NCBI GenBank assembly: GCA_013203465.1
Contig: JABMNR010000017.1
Location: 33,596 to 97,595, forward strand
DNA from: Alphaproteobacteria bacterium
Lineage (GTDB): Bacteria; Pseudomonadota; Alphaproteobacteria; Thalassobaculales; Thalassobaculaceae
DNA: 64,000 nucleotides
Reading direction: 5' to 3'
Made by a program: the position numbers and the translations under genes. Every line of letters starts with the position of its first letter. Positions within the stretch are counted from its first letter, which is position 1. This document shows positions 46,593-56,359 of this stretch, piece after piece. Under the pieces are notes generated by a model. The model did not search any database, was not told the DNA's origin, and was given only the letters and a program-made list of their open reading frames with translations.

Positions 46593-48008
46593 ATGACCCT
46601 CAAGGTCGCTATCATCGGCCGCCCGAATGTCGGCAAGTCAACGCTGTTCAACCGTCTGACGGGGACGCGCCATGCGCTGGTCGACGACACGCCGGGCGTT
46701 ACCCGCGATCGGCGTGAGGGCGACGGCCGGATTGCCGACCTTGAGTTTCAGATCATCGACACCGCCGGGCTGGAGGACGCCAACGACGCCAGCCTGGAAG
46801 CCCGCATGCGCCGTCAGACCGAGCGCGCGGTCGATGAGGCGGATCTGGTGTTGATGCTGATCGACGCCCGCGCCGGCGTCACGCCGTTGGATGCTCATTT
46901 CGCCGACTGGCTGCGGCGGGTCGATGTCACGGTCGTGGTCTGCGCCAACAAATGCGAGGGTCGGGCGGGCATGGCCGGATTGGCCGAGGCCCATGGCCTT
47001 GGTCTTGGTGATCCGCTTGCTATCTCGGCCGAGCATGGCGAAGGGCTGGGCGATCTGTACGACGCCATCCGCGACGTGGCCGAGGCCAAGGGAGAGCTGC
47101 CAGCATGGCACACCAAAAAGTCGGAAGCCACGGAAACGGCGAGTTGGGAAGACGACGAGGCCGAGGGCGGTGAGTTGGGGGACGAGCCTGATCCTGGACA
47201 GATCAAGCTCGCGATCATCGGCCGGCCCAATGTCGGCAAGTCGACCCTGGTCAACCGGTTGATCGGCGAGGACCGGCTGCTGACCGGACCGGAGGCCGGC
47301 ATCACCCGTGACGCCATCGAGGTCGCTTGGTCCTACCGTGGCCGCCCAGTAAAGTTGGCCGACACCGCTGGGCTGCGCCGCCGATCGCGGGTGAGCGACA
47401 AGCTGGAACGCCTATCGACCGCCGATACACGCCGTGTGGTGCGATACGCGCATGTCGTGATGCTGGTGCTCGATGGCGAAACGATGCTGGAAAAGCAGGA
47501 TCTGGCGATCGCGCGCATGGCGTTGGACGAGGGGCGGGCCTTGGTGATCGCTGCCAACAAATGGGATTTGGTGAAGAATAAGGGGGCGGCCAGTCAGCTC
47601 TTGCGTGACCGGCTCGATACCTCGTTGACCCAGGTGCGGGGTGTGCCATGGGTGCCGATCTCCGCCACGCGCGGGAGCAATCTCGACAAGCTGTTGGACG
47701 CGGTGCTGGCGACCTATGACCTGTGGAACAAGCGGGTCCCGACCGCGCAGTTGAACCGCTGGCTGGAAGGCATGCTGGAGGCGCATCCGACGCCGTTGGC
47801 AAAAGGACGCCGGGTACGGATTCGCTATATGACCCAGGTGAAGGCCCGTCCGCCGACCTTCGCCGCCTTCGCCAGCCAGGCCGCCGAATTGCCGGAATCC
47901 TATATCCGTTATTTGGTTGGCGGGTTGCGTGACGAATTTGGCCTGATCGGCGTGCCGATCCGGGTTAATGTACGCCAACGTCGCAACCCTTATGTCGATG
48001 ACGGGTAG
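46593..48008 (+). CDS. der: Ribosome-assembly GTPase Der
   Basis: This 471-residue essential GTPase for 50S maturation has two GTPase domains, each with GRPNVGKS (9-16 and about 209-216), DTAG and NKCE or NKWD motifs, followed by the C-terminal KH-like domain (about 380-471). The linker between the two (about 165-205) is acidic and somewhat long (DDEAEGGELGDEPD). Confidence 0.97.
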   Translation: MTLKVAIIGRPNVGKSTLFNRLTGTRHALVDDTPGVTRDRREGDGRIADLEFQIIDTAGLEDANDASLEARMRRQTERAVDEADLVLMLIDARAGVTPLDAHFADWLRRVDVTVVVCANKCEGRAGMAGLAEAHGLGLGDPLAISAEHGEGLGDLYDAIRDVAEAKGELPAWHTKKSEATETASWEDDEAEGGELGDEPDPGQIKLAIIGRPNVGKSTLVNRLIGEDRLLTGPEAGITRDAIEVAWSYRGRPVKLADTAGLRRRSRVSDKLERLSTADTRRVVRYAHVVMLVLDGETMLEKQDLAIARMALDEGRALVIAANKWDLVKNKGAASQLLRDRLDTSLTQVRGVPWVPISATRGSNLDKLLDAVLATYDLWNKRVPTAQLNRWLEGMLEAHPTPLAKGRRVRIRYMTQVKARPPTFAAFASQAAELPESYIRYLVGGLRDEFGLIGVPIRVNVRQRRNPYVDDG

Positions 48009-48038
48009 CGGCGGGTTGTAGGCAGTTGCGGAGTTGAG

Positions 48039-48356
48039 ATGGCGCGCGGGCCAAAGCGGGATGAGCGGGTGACGGTCGCCGATCTGGCGCGGATGTATGA
48101 CGAGCGCATGGGCGATCAGGCCCCGCGCTATCGATCGTCCGACCGCCGCAAATTCGCCGGTACCGTCAAGGCGCGCGGCTTCACCGTCAGCCAGGACACC
48201 CCGCGTCTAGACCGGTTGCAGGCCCGCGCCGACGGAATGCGTTATGCGCTCAAGCACGAGCGTTTGGAAGCCAATCAGGCCAAACTGCTGCAGCAGACAC
48301 TCAATAATCTTGAGCTGGCGATCCGCGGCATGAAGGCCTCGATGAAGGACGAGTAG
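48039..48356 (+). CDS. Hypothetical small basic helical protein
   Basis: This 105-residue charged protein has no motif I recognise. It is rich in Arg, Lys and Glu and ends with an amphipathic helix (about 65-105) that could form a coiled coil. The start has a weak GGAG-like GAG upstream. It lies 30 bases behind der, and 14 bases before the cupin gene, so it is probably in the same transcript. Confidence 0.6.
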   Translation: MARGPKRDERVTVADLARMYDERMGDQAPRYRSSDRRKFAGTVKARGFTVSQDTPRLDRLQARADGMRYALKHERLEANQAKLLQQTLNNLELAIRGMKASMKDE

Positions 48357-48370
48357 GGAGCGAACCGACC

Positions 48371-48904
48371 ATGGCCTGGACCTCGATGGACACCTTCGTG
48401 GATGCCTGCCGGACAGCGGCGACCTCGGCCGACCCGGCCGAGGCGGTGCGCGCGGTGATGATCGAAGCAGTTGCCGATCCGGCCCGCGTGGTGGCCGACC
48501 TGCCGGACTTCGAGGGCGAGGATGTCGTCGTCGCCCATGACGACGCGGTGGCGGTCTATGTGGTGCGCCAGAGCCCGGACACCGCCGGGCCGCCGCACGA
48601 CCACCGCATGACCGCCGTGGTCGGCATGATCGAGGGAGTGGAAATCCACCGGCTGTTCCGCCGCCAGGGCGAGCGCGTGGCGTTCGACCGCGAGGCCCGG
48701 ATCGGCCCCGGCGAGGTAATCGTGCTCGGCCCCGACGAGGTGCACGCCATCGCCAACCCCGACCGGCACCCGTCGCTCGGCTTGCACGTCTATCTCGGCG
48801 ATATCGTAACCGGCGAGCGCGCCCTGTGGGCGCCCGACGGTGGCGAGCAACAGCCGTTCACCGTCGAGGCCTACGACCGCTATGTGACGCGGTACGGCGG
48901 GTGA
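48371..48904 (+). CDS. Cupin-fold protein (cysteine-dioxygenase-like)
   Basis: This 177-residue double-stranded beta-helix protein has the metal motif PPHDHRMTAVVGMIEG (HxH...E about 75-88) and a second histidine pair in DEVHAIANP and LGLHVYLG. This arrangement resembles the cysteine dioxygenase / COG5553 group, which binds Fe and oxidises thiols in some members. The start has a GGAG at about 12 bases. Function unproven. Confidence 0.7.
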   Translation: MAWTSMDTFVDACRTAATSADPAEAVRAVMIEAVADPARVVADLPDFEGEDVVVAHDDAVAVYVVRQSPDTAGPPHDHRMTAVVGMIEGVEIHRLFRRQGERVAFDREARIGPGEVIVLGPDEVHAIANPDRHPSLGLHVYLGDIVTGERALWAPDGGEQQPFTVEAYDRYVTRYGG

Positions 48905-48979
48905 GGGTGGGTAAAGTGGTCATTCACGCGATCGAACATCGCATCTACAGCTTTTCCCAGCATAAAGGAGTGCCTTGAT

Positions 48980-49027
48980 ATGAAGTTTGTCGTCGTCGTC
49001 GCGGGAGATAGGCGCATGGACCGGTAA
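48980..49027 (+). CDS. Candidate leader peptide upstream of MFS exporter
   Basis: A 15-codon ORF (MKFVVVVAGDRRMDR, then TAA) has a strong ribosome site AAAGGAG 9 bases upstream and ends 28 bases before an intrinsic terminator. Four successive GTC valine codons stand near its start. This is the layout of a translated attenuator, here before an MFS gene. It could also be a chance ORF at the end of the previous transcript. Confidence 0.5.
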   Translation: MKFVVVVAGDRRMDR

Positions 49028-49054
49028 CGGACTCCATAACGGCAAACCCATGTG

Positions 49055-49079
49055 CCCCCGTTTTCTCGGGGGTTTTTTT
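49055..49079 (+). terminator. Intrinsic terminator (possible attenuator) before MFS exporter
   Basis: CCCCCG (49055-49060) and CGGGGG (49067-49072) pair around TTTTCT and are followed by seven T. It ends the cupin transcript or, because it lies 46 bases before the MFS start and after a leader ORF, acts as a conditional attenuator. Confidence 0.8.
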
Positions 49080-49124
49080 GTGCCTGGAAGGGGGCGCCAG
49101 GGCGTCGACGCGAGAAAGGATTTG

Positions 49125-50333
49125 ATGATGTTGCCGGCCGCAACCACCCCGCCGAGACTGTTCACGCTGATCTTGCTCTCCGGGCTTTCGGTCGTGACGC
49201 TCAATATGTTCGTGGCGTCGCTTTCGAACATCGCGGAGGAACTTCAGGCCGATTACGCGCTCGTGACCCTATCAATCGCCGGTTATGCCGGAATGACGGC
49301 CGTCTTGCAGTTGGTCATAGGGCCGTTGTCGGATCGGTTTGGGCGGCGGCCGGTAATCCTGGCGGGGCTGCTGATCTTCATCCTGGCGTCGCTCGGCTGC
49401 CTGTTTGCCACCAACATTTGGACGTTCCTGATCTTTCGGTTGCTGCAAGGCGCGATCACTTCCGGTTTGGTGATCTCGAACGCCGTGGTCCGGGACATGG
49501 TGCCGGTACAAGAAGCGGCGAGCCTGATGGGCTATCTCGCCATGGCGTGGGCGGTGGCGCCGATGCTCGGGCCGATGGTTGGCGGCGTGCTGGATGAGTT
49601 GTTTGGCTGGCGCGCGAGTTTCGTGGCGTTCGCTGGCGCAGGCGTGGCGATATTCGGGCTGTGCTGGGTCGATCTCGGCGAGACGCACAGAACGCCATCA
49701 GCCACCTTCGTAAAGCAGTTCCGGTCTTATCCAGAGCTTTTGCGGTCCCGCCGCTTCTGGGGTTATGCGCTGTGCATGGCGTTTTCAACGGGCGCGTTTT
49801 ACGCCTTTCTGGGCGGAGTGCCGTTCGTTGCCAAGACGATGTTCGGCATGTCGGCGGCAACGCTCGGTTTCTATATGGGAACCATCACGGCGGGCTTTCT
49901 TCTCGGCAGCTTCCTGTCCGACCGCTACGCAAAGCGTTATCCGCTGACCACGATGATGATTGCCGGGCGGCTTGCTGCCTGCACCGGACTTGTCGTTGGG
50001 CTGGTTCTGTTTCTGACCGGCGTTGTTCATGTCCTATCGTTGTTTGGCGCGTGTGTGTTTGTTGGCGTCGGCAACGGCCTAACCATGCCGAGCAGCAGTG
50101 CGGGCGCGATGTCGGTACGGCCCAAACTGGCGGGAAGTGCTTCTGGTTTGTCGGGGGCTCTAACGGTGGGAGGCGGTGCGGTGATCTCTTCGATCACCGG
50201 CGCCCTCATGACCGGAGAGAACGGGGTCTACCCGGTCTTGGTCATGATGTTGTTGTCGTCGCTGATGGCGCTGATTGCCGCGCTCTATGTGCTTTGGGTC
50301 AATCGAGCCGAGAGCCTGAAAGAGGTTGAATAG
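49125..50333 (+). CDS. MFS multidrug exporter, Bcr/CflA family
   Basis: This 402-residue 12-helix major facilitator has the drug:H+ antiporter-1 signatures: the loop 2-3 motif GPLSDRFGRRPV (about 68-79) and the motif C-like stretch AVAPMLGPMVGG in helix 5. The ATG pair at 49125 and 49128 follows GAAAGGA. The frame opens upstream at 48987 through the terminator, which is not coding. Substrates are unknown; relatives export chloramphenicol, bicyclomycin or sulfonamides, and some export cysteine or other metabolites. Confidence 0.9.
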   Translation: MMLPAATTPPRLFTLILLSGLSVVTLNMFVASLSNIAEELQADYALVTLSIAGYAGMTAVLQLVIGPLSDRFGRRPVILAGLLIFILASLGCLFATNIWTFLIFRLLQGAITSGLVISNAVVRDMVPVQEAASLMGYLAMAWAVAPMLGPMVGGVLDELFGWRASFVAFAGAGVAIFGLCWVDLGETHRTPSATFVKQFRSYPELLRSRRFWGYALCMAFSTGAFYAFLGGVPFVAKTMFGMSAATLGFYMGTITAGFLLGSFLSDRYAKRYPLTTMMIAGRLAACTGLVVGLVLFLTGVVHVLSLFGACVFVGVGNGLTMPSSSAGAMSVRPKLAGSASGLSGALTVGGGAVISSITGALMTGENGVYPVLVMMLLSSLMALIAALYVLWVNRAESLKEVE

Positions 50334-50348
50334 CCCCGCGCGCTCTGT

Positions 50349-51059
50349 CTACTGCGCATCCACTCGTTCGCCGTGGCGGGTGCAGGCCGCCTCGGCCAGG
50401 TCGACGAACACCGGGGCGATGTCTTCCGGCGTCTTCAGGGTCATCGGATCCTCGCCCGGGAAGGCGGCGGCGCGCATGGCGGTGCGGGTCGCGCCCGGGT
50501 TCAGCAGGTTGATCCGCAGCTTGGTCTTACGGGTCTCGCCGGCGTAACAGCGCACCATGGCCTCCAGCGCCGCCTTGGAGACGGCATAGGCACCCCAGTT
50601 CGGCCGTTCGCCCACGGCGGCCGCCGAGGTCACGAAGATCGCGCGGCCGGCATCGGACTGCCGTAGCAGCGGGTCTAGGCTACGGATCAGACGCTGGCAG
50701 GACGACAGGTTGGCCGCCATCACCGCATCCCACATTTTCGGGTCGTAATGGTTAATCGGGGTCAGCGCGCCCAACTGACCATGGTTGGCCACCAGGATGT
50801 CGAGCTTGCCCCAGCGTTCATGGATCGACGCGCCCAATTGATTGACCGCGTTGCCGTCGGTCAGGTCCAGCGGCACCAGGGTGGCGGTGCCGCCGGCGGC
50901 CCGGATCCGGTCGTCGGTCTCCTCCAGACCGCCGACCGTGCGGGCGACCAGGATCAGATGCGCCGCGCCCTCGCGGGCGAAAGCCTCGGCCACGGCGGCG
51001 CCAATGCCGCGCGACGCGCCGGTAATCAGGGCGATCCGCCCGTCCAAACGTCCGGTCAT
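50349..51059 (-). CDS. SDR-family oxidoreductase next to purF
   Basis: This 236-residue short-chain dehydrogenase has TGASRGIG at about 12-19, NHG, and YAVSK with Tyr and Lys at about residue 150. The start at 51059 has GAGGAT 5 bases upstream and follows the purF stop by 7 bases. The purF-SDR order is conserved in many Alphaproteobacteria. It is convergent with the MFS gene across 15 bases. Confidence 0.88.
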   Translation of the reverse strand: MTGRLDGRIALITGASRGIGAAVAEAFAREGAAHLILVARTVGGLEETDDRIRAAGGTATLVPLDLTDGNAVNQLGASIHERWGKLDILVANHGQLGALTPINHYDPKMWDAVMAANLSSCQRLIRSLDPLLRQSDAGRAIFVTSAAAVGERPNWGAYAVSKAALEAMVRCYAGETRKTKLRINLLNPGATRTAMRAAAFPGEDPMTLKTPEDIAPVFVDLAEAACTRHGERVDAQ

Positions 51060-51066
51060 GGTATCC

Positions 51067-52530
51067 TCAGGAAGCTTCGGCAAGCAGCGAGAGTTGACGG
51101 GTGGCGCCGCCGCCGTCGCGGTCGGTCAACGCGATTGGGTAGTCGCCGGTGAAGCAGGCGTCACAATACTGCGGCGCGGCTTCATCGCGCTTCACCTTAC
51201 CCATAGCACGGTAGAGACCATCGATGGTTATGAACGCCAAGCTGTCGACACCGATCCGCTGGGCCATCTGCTCGGCCGACATTTGCGCCGCCAGCAGCTT
51301 GTCACGCTCCGGGGTGTCGACGCCGTAGAAACACGACTCGGTGGTTGGCGGGCTAGCGATGCGCATATGCACCTCGGTCGCCCCCGCGTTGCGGACCATG
51401 TCGACGATCTTGGTCGAGGTGGTGCCGCGCACGATGGAATCATCGACCAGCACCACGCGTTTGCCCTCGATTTGGCCCTTGTTGGCGTTGTGCTTGAGTT
51501 TCACGCCCAGGTGACGCACGTGGTCGGATGGTTGGATAAAGGTACGGCCGACATAGTGGTTACGGATGATCCCAAGCTCGAACGGGATGCTCGCTTCGGC
51601 GGCGTAGCCGATGGCGGCGGGGACACCGGAATCCGGTACCGGAATGATGACGTCGGCGTCGACACCGGACTCGCGGGCAAGTTCGGCGCCGATCGCCTTG
51701 CGGGCGGCGTACACACTGTGCCCCTCGACCAGACTGTCCGGGCGGGCGAAGTAGATGTACTCGAAGATGCAGAACCGGCTCGGTGCGGGACGAAACGGGA
51801 AGAATGACCGCACACCGTCACCGTCGATCACCACCAATTCGCCCGGCTCCACGTCGCGCACGAATTCGGCGCCGATGATGTCGAGCGCACATGTCTCCGA
51901 GGTCACGATATGGGCCTCTCCGATCCTGCCAAGAACCAGTGGCCGGACGCCGAAAGGATCGCGGAGACCGATTACCATCTCGCTGGACAGACAGACCAGC
52001 GCGTAGGCGCCCTGGACCTGACTCATCGCCTCGACCAGGCGGTCGACCACCGTGCGTCGCCGCGACCGCGCAATCAGGTGAATAATGATTTCGGTGTCCA
52101 TGGTCGACTGAAACAGACACCCCTGGCGCACGAGATTTTGCCGCACTTGTAAGGCGTTCGTCAGGTTGCCGTTGTGACACAGGGCTAGACCGCCGAACTC
52201 GAAATCGGCGAACAACGGCTGAACGTTGCGCAACACTGTCTCGCCAGTCGTGGAATAGCGGTTGTGGCCGATCGCGGCATGCCCCTTGAGCCGGTCGACA
52301 ACCGATTGGTTCTCGGCGCCGAAGTTCTCGCCCACATGGCCAAGGCCGCGATGGGCGTGGAACTGCTCGCCATCGGTGGCGACGATGCCAACGGCTTCCT
52401 GACCGCGATGTTGCAGGGCGTGCAGTCCGAGCGCAGTGTGAGCGGCGGCATCGGACGTGCCAAGAATACCGAACACCCCACATTCTTCGTGGAAGTGATC
52501 GTCGTCGAAGGGGGAGGTGGTCAGGGTCAT
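51067..52530 (-). CDS. purF: Amidophosphoribosyltransferase PurF
   Basis: This 487-residue enzyme makes phosphoribosylamine from PRPP and glutamine in the first step of purine synthesis. A short propeptide is removed to expose Cys17 (HEECGVFG), the glutaminase nucleophile. The PRPP loop VVLVDDSIVRGTTS lies near residue 360. The C-terminal CDAC and other cysteines (ETCALD, ESCFYG) indicate the 4Fe-4S, propeptide-type PurF as in Bacillus rather than the E. coli form. Confidence 0.96.
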   Translation of the reverse strand: MTLTTSPFDDDHFHEECGVFGILGTSDAAAHTALGLHALQHRGQEAVGIVATDGEQFHAHRGLGHVGENFGAENQSVVDRLKGHAAIGHNRYSTTGETVLRNVQPLFADFEFGGLALCHNGNLTNALQVRQNLVRQGCLFQSTMDTEIIIHLIARSRRRTVVDRLVEAMSQVQGAYALVCLSSEMVIGLRDPFGVRPLVLGRIGEAHIVTSETCALDIIGAEFVRDVEPGELVVIDGDGVRSFFPFRPAPSRFCIFEYIYFARPDSLVEGHSVYAARKAIGAELARESGVDADVIIPVPDSGVPAAIGYAAEASIPFELGIIRNHYVGRTFIQPSDHVRHLGVKLKHNANKGQIEGKRVVLVDDSIVRGTTSTKIVDMVRNAGATEVHMRIASPPTTESCFYGVDTPERDKLLAAQMSAEQMAQRIGVDSLAFITIDGLYRAMGKVKRDEAAPQYCDACFTGDYPIALTDRDGGGATRQLSLLAEAS

Positions 52531-52583
52531 GTCAGCCGGGTTCCTGTGACGCGAGTAAGAGTTAAAGGGCCGGAAACGACAAA

Positions 52584-52604
52584 AGCACCCGCCTATTGGG
52601 TGCT
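52584..52604 (-). terminator. Terminator between cvpA and purF
   Basis: On the minus strand AGCACCC and GGGTGCT (7 bp, 7-base loop) are followed by TTTTGTCGTTT. The cvpA stop codon TAG lies in the loop. It separates radA-cvpA transcription from purF, perhaps partially. Confidence 0.6.
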
Positions 52605-53267
52605 CTGAATGGCGCGATTCATGTCTTGACGTTCGCCGTCAGTATAACCGTTCGATGGCGATGACGCACCGGCTTTCGGCGTCGGTGCCAGAAGTTGGCG
52701 GCGCAGGGCCTCGCGCGCCTCATATTCGGCCCGTTGTCGAGCGCGATTCGCCGCCTCGTCGGCTTCACCTCTGAGATGGACGGGAATTAGCTCATAGAGA
52801 AAATCCGCACCCTCACTCACCAGGGGCAACGCCCGGGCGTCGCGCAGCCAACTCGGGCGATCGGCCTCGTTCGGCACGGCGTAGACCACCAGCAGATAGG
52901 CGATGCAGACCAGCACCGCCCCGCGCGCCAACCCGAACAAGAAGCCGAGTGATTTATCCAGCGCACCAAGTCCGGCCATCGATACACTGCCCGACAGCAC
53001 CCGAGCTAGAATTGAGAAGATCACCAGTGAAACGACGAACAACCCGACCCCTGCCGCCAGATCGGCAACCGTCTCGTTGAAGGTGATCAGCTCCCGGGCG
53101 TAGGGCTGAAGATGGACATAACCGTAGGTCGCGACGGCCAGCGCGCCAATCCAGGCGACGATCGACAGCACCTCGGCCATGAACCCGCGCAAGAACGCCA
53201 ACAGCGCCGACAGCAGCAGGATCACCGCGATCGCCAAGTCGCTGATGTTGATCGGCAAGGAGTCCAT
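52593..53267 (-). CDS. cvpA: CvpA family membrane protein
   Basis: This 224-residue protein has four predicted membrane helices in the first 150 residues and a polar C-terminal tail. Homologues are required for colicin V production and for envelope stress resistance; the molecular role is unclear. It lies between radA and purF, a familiar order. Confidence 0.9.
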   Translation of the reverse strand: MDSLPINISDLAIAVILLLSALLAFLRGFMAEVLSIVAWIGALAVATYGYVHLQPYARELITFNETVADLAAGVGLFVVSLVIFSILARVLSGSVSMAGLGALDKSLGFLFGLARGAVLVCIAYLLVVYAVPNEADRPSWLRDARALPLVSEGADFLYELIPVHLRGEADEAANRARQRAEYEAREALRRQLLAPTPKAGASSPSNGYTDGERQDMNRAIQSTQ

Positions 53268-53275
53268 GCGCGCTC

Positions 53276-54706
<1,431 letters not shown>

Positions 54707-54716
54707 CGTCGCTCCC

Positions 54717-55511
54717 TTACTCTCGCCGGATCGCCATTTCGATCGGGCCTTCGGCCCGGCCATGGATGAATTGATCGACGTGGTCGTTGCCGCTGGCGTC
54801 AATATCGCCGACTGGTCCCTCCCAGATGATGCGGCCGTGATATAGCATGGCGACCCGATCGGCGATCTTGCGCGCGCTCGCCATGTCGTGGGTTATCGAC
54901 ATGGCGGTGGCGCCCAGCTCGCGGACGCATTTGACGATCAGGTCGTTGATCACGTCGGCCATGATCGGATCGAGACCGGTGGTCGGCTCGTCGAAGAAAA
55001 TGATCTCCGGCTCGGTGGCGATGGCGCGGGCGAGCGAGACGCGCTTCTGCATGCCGCCTGACAGTTCTGCCGGTGAGAGGCGCGAGACGTCCTCACCCAA
55101 CCCGACCTGCGCCAGCTTGGTGAGCGCCACCTCGCGCGCCTTGACGCGGTCCATGCCTTCGCCCTGGATCAAACCGAAAGCGACGTTCTCCCAGACCGGC
55201 AGCGAGTCGAACAACGCGCCACCTTGGAACAGCATGCCGAACTTGTGCATGAATGCTTCGCGCTCGGCCCGAGGCAGTCCGACGACGTTCTGGCCGTCGA
55301 TCTCGATAACGCCGCTGTCGGGGTCGAGCAGGCCGAGGATGCACTTCAGCAACACCGATTTGCCGCTGCCGGAGCCACCGATCACCACAAGGGATTCCGC
55401 CTTGCCGACATCGAGATCGATGCCGTCCAGGACGACCTTCGAGCCGAAGCTTTTGCGCACATCGCGCAACCTGATCTTGGGGCGGTCGTTGGCGGGGGAC
55501 GGGGTGCTCAT
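54717..55511 (-). CDS. mlaF: Phospholipid-transport ABC ATPase MlaF
   Basis: This 264-residue ATPase has Walker A GGSGSGKS at 45-52, the Mla-type signature LSGGMQKR near 150, and Walker B EIIFFDEP. It powers retrograde or anterograde lipid traffic across the periplasm with MlaE. The MCE protein MlaD, the usual next gene, is not adjacent: radA follows instead. Confidence 0.93.
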   Translation of the reverse strand: MSTPSPANDRPKIRLRDVRKSFGSKVVLDGIDLDVGKAESLVVIGGSGSGKSVLLKCILGLLDPDSGVIEIDGQNVVGLPRAEREAFMHKFGMLFQGGALFDSLPVWENVAFGLIQGEGMDRVKAREVALTKLAQVGLGEDVSRLSPAELSGGMQKRVSLARAIATEPEIIFFDEPTTGLDPIMADVINDLIVKCVRELGATAMSITHDMASARKIADRVAMLYHGRIIWEGPVGDIDASGNDHVDQFIHGRAEGPIEMAIRRE

Positions 55512-55518
55512 AGATCTC

Positions 55519-56292
55519 CTATCGCGCGAAGAACAGCTCGGTGATCGTGTAGTTGGCGATCAGGATTAGGATCGAGGCGCTGACCACGGCGTTGGTGGTG
55601 GCGGCACCGACGCCCTGAGCACCGCCACGCGAGTGGAAGCCGTGAAAACAACCCATCAACGCGACGAAGAAACCGAACACCGCCGCCTTCACCAAGCCCG
55701 AGATCACGTCCATCCGTTCGAGGTACTGGATGGTCGAATGGATATAGGCACCTTGATTGAAATCGAGCTTGTAGACACCGACGAGATAGCCGCCGAACAC
55801 GCCGATGATGTCGCCAATCAGAACCAGGAGCGGTAGGCTGATCGTGGCGCCAAGCAACCGCGGAACGATCAGATACTTGAACGGGTTGGTCGACAGCGTG
55901 GTCAGGGCGTCGATCTGTTCGGTCACGCGCATGGTGCCGATCTCGGCGGCGATGGCGGCCCCGACGCGTCCCGCCACCATCAGTCCGGCCAACACCGGCG
56001 CCAGTTCGCGGGTCATGGACAGCACCACGACCGTCGCCACCGCCCCTTCGGCCGAGAAGCGGGAGAACCCGGTGTAGCTTTGCAACGCCAGCACCATGCC
56101 GGTGAACAGTGTGGTCAGGCCAACGACAGGCAGCGAGTAATAGCCGATCTCTAGAAACTGGCGCAGGAGCAGGTTGGCGTAGAACGGCGGACGGACACAG
56201 TGCGAGACCGCTGTGGCCGTGAACATCCCGATCCGCCCGATAGCGGAGAGAAAGGCGAGGAAGGCGGCGCCGATGCGGGCGAGGGGGTTCAT
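55519..56292 (-). CDS. mlaE: Phospholipid-transport permease MlaE
   Basis: This 257-residue membrane protein has the MlaE helices and the family stretch YYSLPVVGLTTLFTGMVLAL near residue 50. The start at 56292 is chosen because MNPLARIGAAFLAFLSAIG begins the family; no clear Shine-Dalgarno is visible, and the frame is open to 56490 within the alr end. It lies 7 bases before mlaF. No substrate-binding MlaD/B genes follow. Confidence 0.9.
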   Translation of the reverse strand: MNPLARIGAAFLAFLSAIGRIGMFTATAVSHCVRPPFYANLLLRQFLEIGYYSLPVVGLTTLFTGMVLALQSYTGFSRFSAEGAVATVVVLSMTRELAPVLAGLMVAGRVGAAIAAEIGTMRVTEQIDALTTLSTNPFKYLIVPRLLGATISLPLLVLIGDIIGVFGGYLVGVYKLDFNQGAYIHSTIQYLERMDVISGLVKAAVFGFFVALMGCFHGFHSRGGAQGVGAATTNAVVSASILILIANYTITELFFAR

Positions 56293-56359
56293 ACGTCGAC
56301 GTTTCGCGGTCGTTGCGACGGCTCGATTCGGGAGCTTGGGAACATCACGCCGTCCTGCA

